From the NCBI RefSeq assembly GCF_900117415.1, contig NZ_FPEI01000004.1, positions 1 through 64,000 of the forward strand: 64,000 nucleotides of DNA. Reading direction: 5' to 3'. This DNA comes from Hyphomicrobium sp. CS1BSMeth3 (lineage in GTDB: Bacteria; Pseudomonadota; Alphaproteobacteria; Rhizobiales; Hyphomicrobiaceae). Below the pieces are notes generated by a model. The model was not told the origin of the DNA and searched no databases. It saw only the letters and a list, made by a program, of their open reading frames with translations. A program made the translations under genes and the position numbers. Positions 16,773 to 25,334 of this stretch are shown piece by piece. How positions within the stretch are numbered: the first letter of the stretch is position 1; every line of letters begins with the position of its first letter.

Positions 16773-17366
16773 GTGCTCAAGGCTGGAATCACACTGTACT
16801 TCGTCCGCCACGGCGAGACGGACTGGAATGCCGTGCGGCGCTATCAGGGCCAGACGGACACGCCGCTCAATGACAAGGGCCGCGGTCAGGCCGCGCGGAA
16901 CGGCCGCGAGCTCGGCCGCATTCTCGATGGCCGGATTGCGAGCTTCGACTTCGTCGCGAGCCCGCTTGTGCGCACGGCGGACACCATGCGCATCATCCGC
17001 GGCGAGATGGGGCTCGATCCCGAGGCCTTTGCCCGCGAAGACCTTCTGAAGGAAATCAACTTCGGGCACTGGGAAGGCCAGATCTGGGATGATCTTCCCA
17101 ATTCCGACCCCGAAGAGTTCGCCGCCCGCAAGGCCGATCCCTACCGCTGGCGCCCGCGCAATGGCGAGAGCTACGAGGATCTCGCCCGGCGGGCCGGCCT
17201 CTGGCTCGCAAGCCTCGAGCGGGACACGGTGGCCGTCTCGCACGGCGGTGTCAGTCGGGTCGTGCGCGGGCACGTTCTCGGGCTCGACTGGGACGAGATT
17301 CACGCCCTGGACGTGCCCCAGGACAAGATCCTGCGCCTAAGACGTGGCGAGCAGGCGTGGCTGTAG
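16773..17366 (+). CDS. Histidine phosphatase family protein
   Basis: A 197-residue branch-1 histidine phosphatase (phosphoglycerate-mutase fold). The phosphohistidine motif is VRHGETDWN with nucleophile His13. The second catalytic His is in VAVSHGGVSR, and the acid/substrate region is EINFGHWEG. It probably dephosphorylates a small metabolite or protein; cofactor-dependent mutase activity is unlikely at this length. The start is a GTG at 16773, four bases after the preceding stop. It is the last gene of the operon-like run. Confidence 0.85.
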   Translation: MLKAGITLYFVRHGETDWNAVRRYQGQTDTPLNDKGRGQAARNGRELGRILDGRIASFDFVASPLVRTADTMRIIRGEMGLDPEAFAREDLLKEINFGHWEGQIWDDLPNSDPEEFAARKADPYRWRPRNGESYEDLARRAGLWLASLERDTVAVSHGGVSRVVRGHVLGLDWDEIHALDVPQDKILRLRRGEQAWL

Positions 17367-17550
17367 CCACGCCTCAGGCTCCATCGGGGCCTGCGACGAA
17401 TGATCCTTCCTGTCTCCGGCGCGCCACGGTGGGAAACCTGATCCGCCCGCGGCCCTAATTGCGGCGGATTGTGGTAGTCAACGGACGCGAGGGCGGGCAC
17501 CCCGCCGAGGGACTATTTCCGCAGTCTCCGCGAACCGGAGCCGAACCACG

Positions 17551-18834
17551 ATGACGACCACATCGGGCGCCGCCGGCGTCGACACGCGGCCCTTCGCGCC
17601 ATTCGAGTGGCTGCTGGCCCGCCGCTACCTCCGGGCGCGGCGCAAGGAAGGCTTCATCTCGGTCATCGCCGGCTTTTCCTTCATCGGCATCATGCTCGGC
17701 GTCGCGACGCTGATCATCGTCATGGCCGTGATGAACGGCTTTCGCAGCGAGCTCATCCAGAAGATCCTCGGCGTGAACGGCCACGTGATCGTCTATCGCG
17801 TCGCCGATCCGTTCACGGACTACGACGAGGCGACCGCGCGCCTTTCCCAGGTACCGGGCGTGCGCGCCGTACTGCCGCTCATCGAGGGGCAGACCATGAT
17901 CTCCTCGAGCGCGGTCACGCTCGGCGGCCTCGTCCGCGGCGTGAGCGAGGGCGCGCTCCGCCAGATGCCGCTCGTCGCCGACAACGTCCGCTTCGGCTCG
18001 CTCGACGGCTTCGACAACAGCGAATCCCTGGCGATCGGCATCCGCCTCGCCAATATGCTGCGCGTGACGGCCGGCGACGCGATCACGCTCGTCTCGCCGC
18101 GCGGCGCCGCAACCCCGTTCGGCACGGCGCCCAGGATCAAGCGCTATGCGATCTCGGCCATCTTCGAGCTCGGCATGTCCGAGTACGACAAGGCCATGAT
18201 CTTCATGCCGCTCAAGGAGGCCCAGCGCTACTTCTCGCGCCCCGAGCAGGTCGATGTCATCGAGGTGCTGCTCAACGAGCCCGAGAAGGTCGGCGACATC
18301 CTCGCCCCCCTCCAGGCGGCGGGCGGACCGACGCTCAGTTTCACGGACTGGCGCAAGCGCAACGAGACGTTCTTCACGGTGCTCGAGGTCGAGCGCAATG
18401 TGATGTTCATCATCCTGTCGCTGATCGTGCTCGTCGCGGCGCTCAACATCATCTCGGGCCTGATGATGCTGGTGAAGGACAAGGGCCGCGATATCGCCAT
18501 CCTGCGCACCATGGGCGCGACCAAGGGCGCCATGATGCGCGTGTTCCTCATTACGGGCGCTTCGATCGGCATTGTCGGGACGATTGCGGGGCTGATCCTC
18601 GGCGTCGTTTTCTGCTGGAATATTGAAGGCATACGGCAGCTCGTGCAACGTATCACCGGCACGACGCTCATGGACCCGACCGTCTACTACCTCTCGCGGA
18701 TGCCGGCTGAGATCAATGTCCGCGAGACCACGGCGATCGTGATCATGGCGCTGGTCCTGTCTGTCCTTGCGACGCTCTACCCGTCGTGGCGCGCTTCGCG
18801 CCTCGATCCGGTCGAAGCGCTGCGCTACGAGTGA
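17551..18834 (+). CDS. lolC: Lipoprotein-releasing ABC transporter permease (LolC/LolE type)
   Basis: A 427-residue inner-membrane permease. An N-terminal helix (about residues 45-70) precedes a large periplasmic MacB-like domain (about 75-270), then three FtsX-type helices ([19 protein letters not shown], the [18 protein letters not shown] helix, and [20 protein letters not shown]). LolCDE extracts outer-membrane lipoproteins and passes them to LolA. Alphaproteobacteria carry one LolC/E-type permease that homodimerises, as here. It precedes lolD by 8 bases. Confidence 0.92.
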   Translation: MTTTSGAAGVDTRPFAPFEWLLARRYLRARRKEGFISVIAGFSFIGIMLGVATLIIVMAVMNGFRSELIQKILGVNGHVIVYRVADPFTDYDEATARLSQVPGVRAVLPLIEGQTMISSSAVTLGGLVRGVSEGALRQMPLVADNVRFGSLDGFDNSESLAIGIRLANMLRVTAGDAITLVSPRGAATPFGTAPRIKRYAISAIFELGMSEYDKAMIFMPLKEAQRYFSRPEQVDVIEVLLNEPEKVGDILAPLQAAGGPTLSFTDWRKRNETFFTVLEVERNVMFIILSLIVLVAALNIISGLMMLVKDKGRDIAILRTMGATKGAMMRVFLITGASIGIVGTIAGLILGVVFCWNIEGIRQLVQRITGTTLMDPTVYYLSRMPAEINVRETTAIVIMALVLSVLATLYPSWRASRLDPVEALRYE

Positions 18835-18842
18835 GGCAACCT

Positions 18843-19574
18843 GTGCAGGACGTCACACCCGATCGCGGCGAACCCTTCGAGACGGCTGTGCTGCAGCTCG
18901 TCGATCTGAGGCGCACGTTCCATCAGGGCTCGCGCCGCATCGACGTGCTCAACGGCGCCTCCGCCGTACTCCGAGCCGGCGAGGCCGTGGCCCTGGTTGG
19001 CCCCTCGGGCGCCGGCAAGTCGACGCTCCTTCACATCGCGGGCCTGCTCGAGACGCCCGACAGCGGCCAGGTGATCATCGGCGGGCGCGACTGCGCGCGC
19101 ATGAGGGATGACGAGCGCACACGCGTCCGGCGCGCGCAGATGGGTTTCATCTACCAGTTCCATCAACTCCTGCCCGAGTTCTCGGCCCTCGAGAACGTGG
19201 CCATGCCGCAGCTCATTCAGGGCCGCACGAAGCGCCAGGCGCACGCGCGGGCGACCGAGCTGCTGACCTCGCTCGGGCTCGCCGAGCGCCTCGACCACCG
19301 CCCTGCGGAGCTTTCCGGCGGCGAGCAGCAGCGCACAGCCATCGCCCGCGCGCTCGCCAATACGCCACGCCTCCTGCTTGCCGACGAGCCGACCGGCAAT
19401 CTCGACCCGCGGACGGCCGACGTCGTGTTCGCGGAGCTGATCGAGCTGATCCGGGCAAAGCGCGTTGCGGCGCTCATCGCGACCCACAATCTCGAGCTCG
19501 CTGCGCGCATGGACAGGGTCCTGCGCATGGATGGCGGCCAACTCATCGAGCTCGAGCCGCAGAGCTTGGCCTGA
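18843..19574 (+). CDS. lolD: Lipoprotein-releasing ABC transporter ATPase
   Basis: A 243-residue ABC ATPase. It has Walker A (GPSGAGKST), Q-loop ([12 protein letters not shown]), signature LSGGEQQR and Walker B ([12 protein letters not shown]). The Q-loop with QFHxLLPEF is typical of LolD. It powers lipoprotein release with the preceding permease. I favour a GTG at 18843 (GAGTGAGG upstream); a GTG at 18786 would overlap the permease by 49 bases. The stop is only 5 bases from the convergent methyltransferase stop, with no terminator between. Confidence 0.9.
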   Translation: MQDVTPDRGEPFETAVLQLVDLRRTFHQGSRRIDVLNGASAVLRAGEAVALVGPSGAGKSTLLHIAGLLETPDSGQVIIGGRDCARMRDDERTRVRRAQMGFIYQFHQLLPEFSALENVAMPQLIQGRTKRQAHARATELLTSLGLAERLDHRPAELSGGEQQRTAIARALANTPRLLLADEPTGNLDPRTADVVFAELIELIRAKRVAALIATHNLELAARMDRVLRMDGGQLIELEPQSLA

Positions 19575-19579
19575 AGGCG

Positions 19580-20326
19580 TCAGCTCGAGATCGTGGCAGC
19601 GTCTGGCGCGCTTGCGGGCCTAACCGATACGGCCCCATAGATCACATATCGGTTCCACGGCTGCCATCGAGGACCGCCGTCCTTCAGCTTTGTCAGCGCC
19701 GTCGAACGTTGCAGCACGTCCTCGAATTGCGGGCAGATGTAGAGGACGTACGCCTCGCGCGGCGTCGAGTTCAATGACGCTTCCAGACTGGCAATGACTC
19801 TTTCGAGAATCTCGCGCCCAAAGGGGTCGAACAGGAAGAGCACGACAGGCTCGTTGCCGAACGCATAGTCGGCGGCATTCATGCACCGCAGCTCGAATTG
19901 CGCGCACTGCTGGGACGGAGGCTTGAATCGCTTCACGTTCTCCTCGGCGATCCGGTGCAGATGATCGGAAAGCTCGACGCCGACAATCCTGGCAAACGGA
20001 AACTCGGAAGCCACGAGCAGCGCCCGGCCTTTGCCGGATCCCAGATCGACGAATTCGAACTTGTTCGCCTCCAGGGGTAAGGTGCCCAGAACATGGGCCA
20101 TCACCGATGCCGGTGCCGGCACATAGAAGTAGGCGCGATCCGCTCTTTGGCGCTCGATGAACGGCGATGTGGTGTCAGTCCCAAAGCGCGCATCGAAGGC
20201 TTCGACCCGCTCCTCGTAGTGCACTCTCACATACTCGAACAAATACAGGGCGGGCGACAGCAGAGGACCATTGAGATCGAGACACAGTCTCAGGACGTTC
20301 AAGAGCTGTCGAAGGGCAAGAAACAC
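19580..20326 (-). CDS. Class I SAM-dependent methyltransferase
   Basis: A 248-residue protein. Motif I FVDLGSGKGRALL and the acidic residue after beta-2 (VGVELS) are clear; the later strand VVLFLFDPFG supplies the post-II region. The family resembles uncharacterised Rossmann methyltransferases of the DOT1-like/class I type; the substrate is unknown. An N-terminal amphipathic stretch (residues 1-35) is hydrophobic enough to touch the membrane. The start is a GTG at 20326 with TAGGAG six bases upstream. Codon use is somewhat less GC-biased than its neighbours. Confidence 0.75.
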   Translation of the reverse strand: MFLALRQLLNVLRLCLDLNGPLLSPALYLFEYVRVHYEERVEAFDARFGTDTTSPFIERQRADRAYFYVPAPASVMAHVLGTLPLEANKFEFVDLGSGKGRALLVASEFPFARIVGVELSDHLHRIAEENVKRFKPPSQQCAQFELRCMNAADYAFGNEPVVLFLFDPFGREILERVIASLEASLNSTPREAYVLYICPQFEDVLQRSTALTKLKDGGPRWQPWNRYVIYGAVSVRPASAPDAATISS

Positions 20327-20848
20327 GGCGTGCTCCTACGATCGTCGCCGATGGTGCGCGTTCGGGGCGAGCCTCACTGATCGAACAAGAGGCCGCTCGG
20401 CTTTGTCACGGACAGCCTCGCCCGGGGCCGGCAGCCCAAGTCTGGGGGACGCGCGGGCAGTGCTGGCTCACTGACTTCTGTGGTTCTCTGTGTCGAACCG
20501 CTTAGATGCACATTGGCGCGGATCGCTGTCCGGCGTGAGCGACAGGGACGAATGTGTGCCTCTGAGGGCCCCCGGAGCATGCGACACGGGAGCACGGCGA
20601 TGCCCGCCGGCTGACACCACGCCGAGCAGCAGCGGTTTCAGGCCCCACACGGTTTCAAAACTCACGGACGTTTGAAGCCATCCGAGCAGCAAGCCCCATC
20701 GCAGGACAGGCTCCACACTACCGCGCCGATCGATCCCCCTCCCGCATCCCGCGGCGGGCTCGCGGCACCAGCGCCGGCTGCCGGCGTAGCAGGGAGGGGC
20801 AGCTCCATCAGCGGGCGCCAAGGTGGCGGCGGTCCCTACCGTGCCCGG
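20327..20848. other. Gene-free stretch between the methyltransferase and rpsT
   Basis: I find no credible gene in about 520 bases. It holds a branched palindrome at 20736-20799: outer arms CCCCTCCC/GGGAGGGG enclose an inner hairpin CGCCGG-CTG-CCGGCG (20772-20786). The rpsT promoter begins at 20849. Confidence 0.5.
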
Positions 20849-20878
20849 TTGACCGTCCCCCTCCGGGTCTTCTATACG
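20849..20878 (+). promoter_or_regulatory. Sigma-70-type promoter of rpsT
   Basis: TTGACC (20849-20854), an 18-base spacer, then TATACG (20873-20878). It lies 133 bases upstream of the rpsT start. The rpsD promoter has the same -35 (TTGACC). Confidence 0.65.
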
Positions 20879-21011
20879 GTTGCGCAGCGAACCGCCCTGG
20901 CCTCAGCGCCACGGGCGGCAGACTTGTTTGACGCGCAGTACGTGCCCGCGAGTGGCTTACAGCGAGCCGCGGCTGCGCCGACCAGCTTCGACATCAAGGA
21001 AGGACTACAGA

Positions 21012-21287
21012 ATGGCCAATACGAGCTCGGCACAGAAGGCAGCCCGCCAGGCGGCGCGGCGGACGGCAACAAACAAGGCCCGGCGCTCGCGCCTGCGGTC
21101 GACCGTGCGCAGCGTCGAGGTCGCGATTGCGGCCGGCGACAAGGCCGCCGCCGAGCAGGCGCTGAAGGCCGCCGAGCCGGTCATGATGCGCTCGGCCCAG
21201 AAGGGCGTCGTCCACAAGAAGACGATGTCGCGCAAGGTTTCGCGCCTCGCTGCGCGCATCAAGTCGATCGGCGCAGCGGCTGGCTGA
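21012..21287 (+). CDS. rpsT: 30S ribosomal protein S20
   Basis: A 91-residue, strongly basic, Ala-rich helical protein that binds 16S rRNA in the small subunit. The N-terminus [27 protein letters not shown] and the [20 protein letters not shown] helix match S20. The start at 21012 has AAGGAC upstream; the frame extends upstream without meaning. rpsT next to dnaA is a common alphaproteobacterial order. Confidence 0.95.
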   Translation: MANTSSAQKAARQAARRTATNKARRSRLRSTVRSVEVAIAAGDKAAAEQALKAAEPVMMRSAQKGVVHKKTMSRKVSRLAARIKSIGAAAG

Positions 21288-21297
21288 CCACTGATCA

Positions 21298-21325
21298 ATT
21301 CCCCCGCTACGGACGGCGGGGGAAT
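21298..21325 (+). terminator. Hairpin after rpsT
   Basis: A perfect 10-bp stem (21298-21307 with 21316-21325, ATTCCCCCGC arms) and an 8-base loop lie 10 bases after the stop. No T-run follows, so intrinsic termination may be weak. Confidence 0.6.
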
Positions 21326-21556
21326 GTGGCGGAAAGAGCACAACGGCGACTCGCAGGCGGTGCGAGGCGCCTCCCCCAATCGGTTGATACTTGACGATTT
21401 TGTGTCAGCGCGACTGCCGAGAAATCCGCCGCTTACGTCCGCTTATTGAACTCATTCAAGCAAAAACGAGATTCAGATGACGCTCCAACCGGGGTGTCAT
21501 CTACGCCTCCCACGGGGGGTTTTGCGGTCGAGATTCAGCTCGGATTCTCAACGCCC

Positions 21557-21565
21557 TTGTCCACA
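21557..21565 (+). promoter_or_regulatory. Single DnaA-box-like site
   Basis: TTGTCCACA differs from the TTATCCACA consensus by one base. It is the only such match I noticed in the 647 bases upstream of the rhodanese/dnaA pair, so it may serve dnaA autoregulation rather than an origin. No AT-rich unwinding element is obvious. Confidence 0.35.
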
Positions 21566-21579
21566 GCCCTGAGTCGTCA

Positions 21580-21849
21580 TCAACAGGGGGTGGCGCAGGC
21601 GTGCGCTCCCCGTCTCGACTCAACCAGAAGCTTCCTTGCGCGGGCCTGACTGAAGTCCGCTCTTGCGCCACCGGCAGCCAACATGGTTAGTATGCGGTTA
21701 AGGAGAAGGCGCCGGGGCCATCCGGCGTCGTTTTCCCCAAGCAGATGCAGGCATTCCGGGCAGAGGCCAAAGGTTAGCGCCCGGAGACGGGGTTCATAGG
21801 CGGTTTGTATCGCGTATTCTATCAGACCATCCGGTCTGATGGCGCTCAT
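21580..21849 (-). CDS. Possible small hypothetical protein
   Basis: An 89-residue frame from an ATG at 21849. The N-terminal 75 residues look protein-like (a Cys pair in LCPECLHLL, a helix RRLLLNRILTML), but there is no ribosome-binding site and no family recognised. The start codon region overlaps the perfect palindrome at 21821. It could be chance. Confidence 0.22.
   Translation of the reverse strand: MSAIRPDGLIEYAIQTAYEPRLRALTFGLCPECLHLLGENDAGWPRRLLLNRILTMLAAGGARADFSQARARKLLVESRRGAHACATPC
21821..21840. promoter_or_regulatory. Perfect palindrome, candidate operator
   Basis: ATCAGACC (21821-21828), spacer ATCC, GGTCTGAT (21833-21840). Perfect 8-base arms with a 4-base centre, 95 bases upstream of the rhodanese start. 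The size fits a homodimeric repressor site; the short loop argues against a terminator, as no T-run follows. Confidence 0.45.
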
Positions 21850-21934
21850 TGTACTTGTCGATTGCTTGTATGGCGGCAGCGAGTTCCTGCCGGCACCATT
21901 CTGCTGCTGTGTTGGTTGATGCGGAGACTGTTAA

Positions 21935-22375
21935 GTGGCGTTTGATTCTGGTGCGGTAGACGACGTACCGGTGCGGGATGTTTGGGGTGCCCTCAAGGCC
22001 AACCCCAAGGCCGTTCTGATCGACGTGCGGACGAGATCAGAGTGGGCCTTTGTCGGAATGACTGACCTCTCGGAGATCGGCAGCAAGCCGATCCTGGTCG
22101 AGTGGCAGACGTTTCCCGACAACCGTCTCAACCCAGCGTTCGTCGAGCAGGTGACCGAGCAGCTTGCCGCCCTTGGTGCGGACCAGGAGAGCGAGCTGTT
22201 TTTCATCTGCCGTTCCGGCGGGCGCAGCCTGATGGCGGCGCGCGCCATCGCAGCGCAAGGCTTTGCGCATTGCCACAATGTAGCGGACGGCTTCGAGGGT
22301 CCGCTCGATCAGCACCGCCGGCGCGGCACGGTGGCGGGCTGGAAGGCCGCAGGACTGCCCTGGGTTCAGGGCTGA
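21935..22375 (+). CDS. Rhodanese-like domain protein
   Basis: A 146-residue single rhodanese domain. The N-terminal VLIDVRTRSEW motif and the active-site loop CRSGGRS with Cys92 are intact, so sulfurtransferase or persulfide chemistry is possible. The start is a GTG at 21935 with GGAG eight bases upstream. It lies 133 bases upstream of dnaA on the same strand, so it may share dnaA's transcript. The link to replication control is speculative. Confidence 0.88.
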   Translation: MAFDSGAVDDVPVRDVWGALKANPKAVLIDVRTRSEWAFVGMTDLSEIGSKPILVEWQTFPDNRLNPAFVEQVTEQLAALGADQESELFFICRSGGRSLMAARAIAAQGFAHCHNVADGFEGPLDQHRRRGTVAGWKAAGLPWVQG

Positions 22376-22508
22376 GGCGGCGAAGAGGGCAGGACACGAT
22401 CGACGCTCGGGACATTCGGCTGCCGAAAGGTGCGGGGACGCATCTTTGCGGGCCGAGACGCGGGATCGAGTCCTGAAGGCGAACAGAATTTACAGGTGGG
22501 GTACAAGC

Positions 22509-24098
22509 ATGACGCACGACCGCGATCGGCCGGAGGGGCCATCCAGGAAATCAGGATCAGAGCAGGAAAGCGGCACCGTCAAGCGCACGAGTGGCCCGTC
22601 CGCTCTCGGGGGAAACAACGCACAGAAGCCTTCCGAGGAAGGCACGATCAACGCCCGCGGGCAGAGGGTCCGTCAGGCCCTCAAGGCCACCCTTGGCGAT
22701 GACGTGTATTCGAGCTGGTTCGGCTCGCTGGAATTTGCAGCCTTCGACGGCAGCACGCTGACCGTCACAGTTCCGGTCAAGTTCCTGAAGAACTGGCTCG
22801 AGCAGCACTATCTCGACGCCATCCAGCGCTGTGCCGCCATCGAGTTCGACGGCATCGAGCGCGTCGAGGTCAAGGTGCGCAGCCCCGCGGCGACCGCGCC
22901 GGCAGCTCAGGCTGGCGCTGTGGCGTCGCGCCAGGAGAAGGGCTTTGCCGCGCCCAACGCGAAGATCGGCGAGGCGAACCCGCTCTCGGTATCCGTGCCC
23001 GGCTATACGGCGAGCGTCGGCTCGCGGACCGGCGTCGAAGGCCTCGAGGGCTCGCCGCTCGATCCGCGCTACACGTTCGACAGCTTCGTCGTCGGCACCG
23101 CGAACCGGATTGCCCATGCGGGCGCCATGCAGGTCGCCGAGACGGTGCCGGACGAGGCGCGCGGCAACAACCCGCTCTACATCCACGCTGCTGTCGGGCA
23201 CGGCAAGTCGCATCTCCTGCACGCCATTGCGTGGGAAGTCCGCCGCCGTCAGCCCTCAGCCAACGTCGTCTACATGACGGCGGAGCGCTTCCGCTTCCAG
23301 TTCGTCGAAGCGCTGAAGGCTCAGGACGCGATGGCGTTCAAGGAGAGCTTCCGGCTCATCGACCTCCTGCTCATCGACGATCTCGAGTTCATGCACGGCG
23401 AGCAGACCGAGCTCGAGTTCGATCACATCATCAATGCGCTGCTCGATGGTGGCCGCCAGCTCGTCGTGGCCTCGGCGCGGGCGCCAAGCCAGTTGACGCG
23501 CCTCAATGACCGCATGCGCTCGCGCATGCAGCGTGGCCTCGTCACGGAGATCAACAGCCACGACCGGGATCTCCGCTTGAAGATCCTCGAGCGGCGCGTG
23601 CAGGAGAAGCGGGCTACCGATCCCTCCTTTGAGATCCCCCGCGATGTCGTCGAGCTCCTCGCCGACAAGCTCACCGAGAGCGGTCGCGAGCTCGAGGGCG
23701 CGGTGACGCGGCTCTATGCGACGTGGCAGTACACGCAGACGCGGATCACGCTCGATCTCGTCGAGACGACGATCCGCGATCTCGTCAACGGCATCGAGCC
23801 GCGCCGCATCAAGATCGAGGACATCCTGCGCCTCGTCTCGCGCCACTACGGCGTCTCCAAGTCGGACATCCTGTCGCCGCGGCGGCATCGCTCGGTCGTA
23901 TGGCCGCGCCAGATCGGCATGTATCTCGCGAAGCAGCTCACGACGCGCTCGCTTCCTGAGATCGGCCGTCGCTTCGGTGATCGCGATCACACGACAGTGC
24001 TGCACGCCATCCGCAAGATCGAGGGCGAGATCGGCAACGACACCCGCCTCAAGGATGAGATCGAGGAGCTGAAGCGCCAGCTCAACATCGAGCGCTGA
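22509..24098 (+). CDS. dnaA: Chromosomal replication initiator DnaA
   Basis: A 529-residue AAA+ initiator. A polar 45-residue extension precedes domain I (KATLGDDVYSSWFGSLEF). Domain II is a variable linker (about 120-185). Domain III has Walker A as VGHGKSHLLHA (near residues 229-236) and Walker B as LLIDDLEFMHG. Domain IV ends with the DNA-binding RRHRSVVWPRQIGMYLAK and GDRDHTTVLHAIRKI. The His in the Walker A loop and Leu-Glu in place of the usual Ile-Gln after DD are unusual but conservative. GTGGGG lies upstream of the chosen ATG at 22509. A strong terminator follows; dnaN is not adjacent. Confidence 0.95.
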   Translation: MTHDRDRPEGPSRKSGSEQESGTVKRTSGPSALGGNNAQKPSEEGTINARGQRVRQALKATLGDDVYSSWFGSLEFAAFDGSTLTVTVPVKFLKNWLEQHYLDAIQRCAAIEFDGIERVEVKVRSPAATAPAAQAGAVASRQEKGFAAPNAKIGEANPLSVSVPGYTASVGSRTGVEGLEGSPLDPRYTFDSFVVGTANRIAHAGAMQVAETVPDEARGNNPLYIHAAVGHGKSHLLHAIAWEVRRRQPSANVVYMTAERFRFQFVEALKAQDAMAFKESFRLIDLLLIDDLEFMHGEQTELEFDHIINALLDGGRQLVVASARAPSQLTRLNDRMRSRMQRGLVTEINSHDRDLRLKILERRVQEKRATDPSFEIPRDVVELLADKLTESGRELEGAVTRLYATWQYTQTRITLDLVETTIRDLVNGIEPRRIKIEDILRLVSRHYGVSKSDILSPRRHRSVVWPRQIGMYLAKQLTTRSLPEIGRRFGDRDHTTVLHAIRKIEGEIGNDTRLKDEIEELKRQLNIER

Positions 24099-24124
24099 GC
24101 CACAAACCTCATCATCGCAAAATG

Positions 24125-24160
24125 AAACGGGGCCGCGATACTGCGGCCCCGTTTGCTTTA
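24125..24160 (+). terminator. Terminator between dnaA and the amidohydrolase (bidirectional)
   Basis: A 12-bp perfect stem (24125-24136 with 24143-24154), loop GATACT, followed by GCTTTA. The minus side is followed by CATTTTGC. It separates convergent genes. Confidence 0.9.
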
Positions 24161-24173
24161 TGGAGCTCCGCTC

Positions 24174-25145
24174 TCAGCCGTCGATGCCGAGCAGCTTTGC
24201 AGGGTTCTTGCGCATCATCGTGTCGATGTCCCCGTCGGAGATGCCTTCCTTCTTCATGGCGGCAATGGCCACTTCGATACCGTCGGGATGCGTAATGTTG
24301 GCGCTCTGGCCGAGGTCGGTCGATACGACCACACTGCCGGCGCCGAACTCCTTCACCGCCTGCGCTACGTGACGCGCATTGATCTGCGTCCAGTGCGTGA
24401 GGAAGGCGAGCGGTGCGTTGGGCCCGGCCTGGAACTGCAGGAAGCAGATCTCGATCATCGCGCCGTTGCTCGTGACCTCCTTGGCCTGAGCCATCGTGAG
24501 GCCCGGCACGTTGGTCAGCGCGTGCGTGATGATCATGTTCCTCACGCCGAGCTCTTTGCCCTTCTTGACCACCGCGAGGATCTCTTCCGGGTGCACGTGC
24601 CCCGTGGCCAGCACAAGGTTCTCGCGCGCGATGATCTTGAGAATTTCCTCCATCGCGGGAGAAACCTGCCCGTTCGGCGCGACCGTGAGGCCCTTGGCGT
24701 CCGGCTTGCCGAAGGTCTTCACGTGCTTGTCGGACTCGAACGTCGGCAGCCACACGACCTTGCCGCGACCGCCATAGACGCGATGCATCCACTCGACGGC
24801 ATTCGGATTAACGCCGCCGACTGCGTTGTTGAGCACGATGCCGCCGAACACCTCGATACCCGGCACGACCTTCATCACCAGCGCCGCGCGGCTCGCCGTT
24901 TCGCTGATGTGGTTCTTGAGCAGGAGTCCGCGCATCCCGCGTGACCTGGCGAGCTGGGCAACATCGATGTCGTCCATGTTGCGACCGAACACGTCCGGAT
25001 GCGAATGGACGTGCATGTCGATCACGCCCTTGGCCGGACTGACCTTGGGCGGTGGTGGCGGAAATGCGGCTCCCTGCGCGTGAGCGCCGTCGAAAGTCAG
25101 GCAGCCAAATAGCGTTACTGCCGCTGCAATCGCGACCCTTTTCAT
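24174..25145 (-). CDS. Exported amidohydrolase-like protein (DUF6282 type)
   Basis: A 323-residue protein with a Sec signal peptide (ending AHA-QG), then a metal-dependent hydrolase TIM barrel. Likely metal ligands are in DMHVHSHPD, ATGHVHPEE, ITHAL and the late STDLGQ aspartate. The pattern fits the amidohydrolase superfamily; I assign the DUF6282 group from these motifs with moderate confidence. The substrate is unknown. The start at 25145 has AGGGAGCG upstream and begins the signal peptide. It is convergent with dnaA. Confidence 0.75.
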   Translation of the reverse strand: MKRVAIAAAVTLFGCLTFDGAHAQGAAFPPPPPKVSPAKGVIDMHVHSHPDVFGRNMDDIDVAQLARSRGMRGLLLKNHISETASRAALVMKVVPGIEVFGGIVLNNAVGGVNPNAVEWMHRVYGGRGKVVWLPTFESDKHVKTFGKPDAKGLTVAPNGQVSPAMEEILKIIARENLVLATGHVHPEEILAVVKKGKELGVRNMIITHALTNVPGLTMAQAKEVTSNGAMIEICFLQFQAGPNAPLAFLTHWTQINARHVAQAVKEFGAGSVVVSTDLGQSANITHPDGIEVAIAAMKKEGISDGDIDTMMRKNPAKLLGIDG

Positions 25146-25334
25146 GTTTCGCTCCCTGGGTTCAGTGCAGTGCGTGGCGCTCGGGCCGAATGCTCGGCAG
25201 GCGCTCTTTTTCTGCATGCCAAGTGTAGACCATTCGCGGCCAGGGAATAAGGCCCGCCGGCGCGCGGGGGCACGCTGCATTGACGTCAGCCCCTCATGTG
25301 CCGTAACTAAAGCTCCTCATCGATATGGAGTGGC

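Noticed and set aside
20672-21394. A 240-codon frame overlapping rpsT
   Set aside because: It runs out of frame through rpsT and its promoter, with no protein-like features.
21288-21934. Chromosomal origin next to dnaA
   Set aside because: Only one DnaA-box-like site and no AT-rich unwinding region; evidence is too thin to call oriC.
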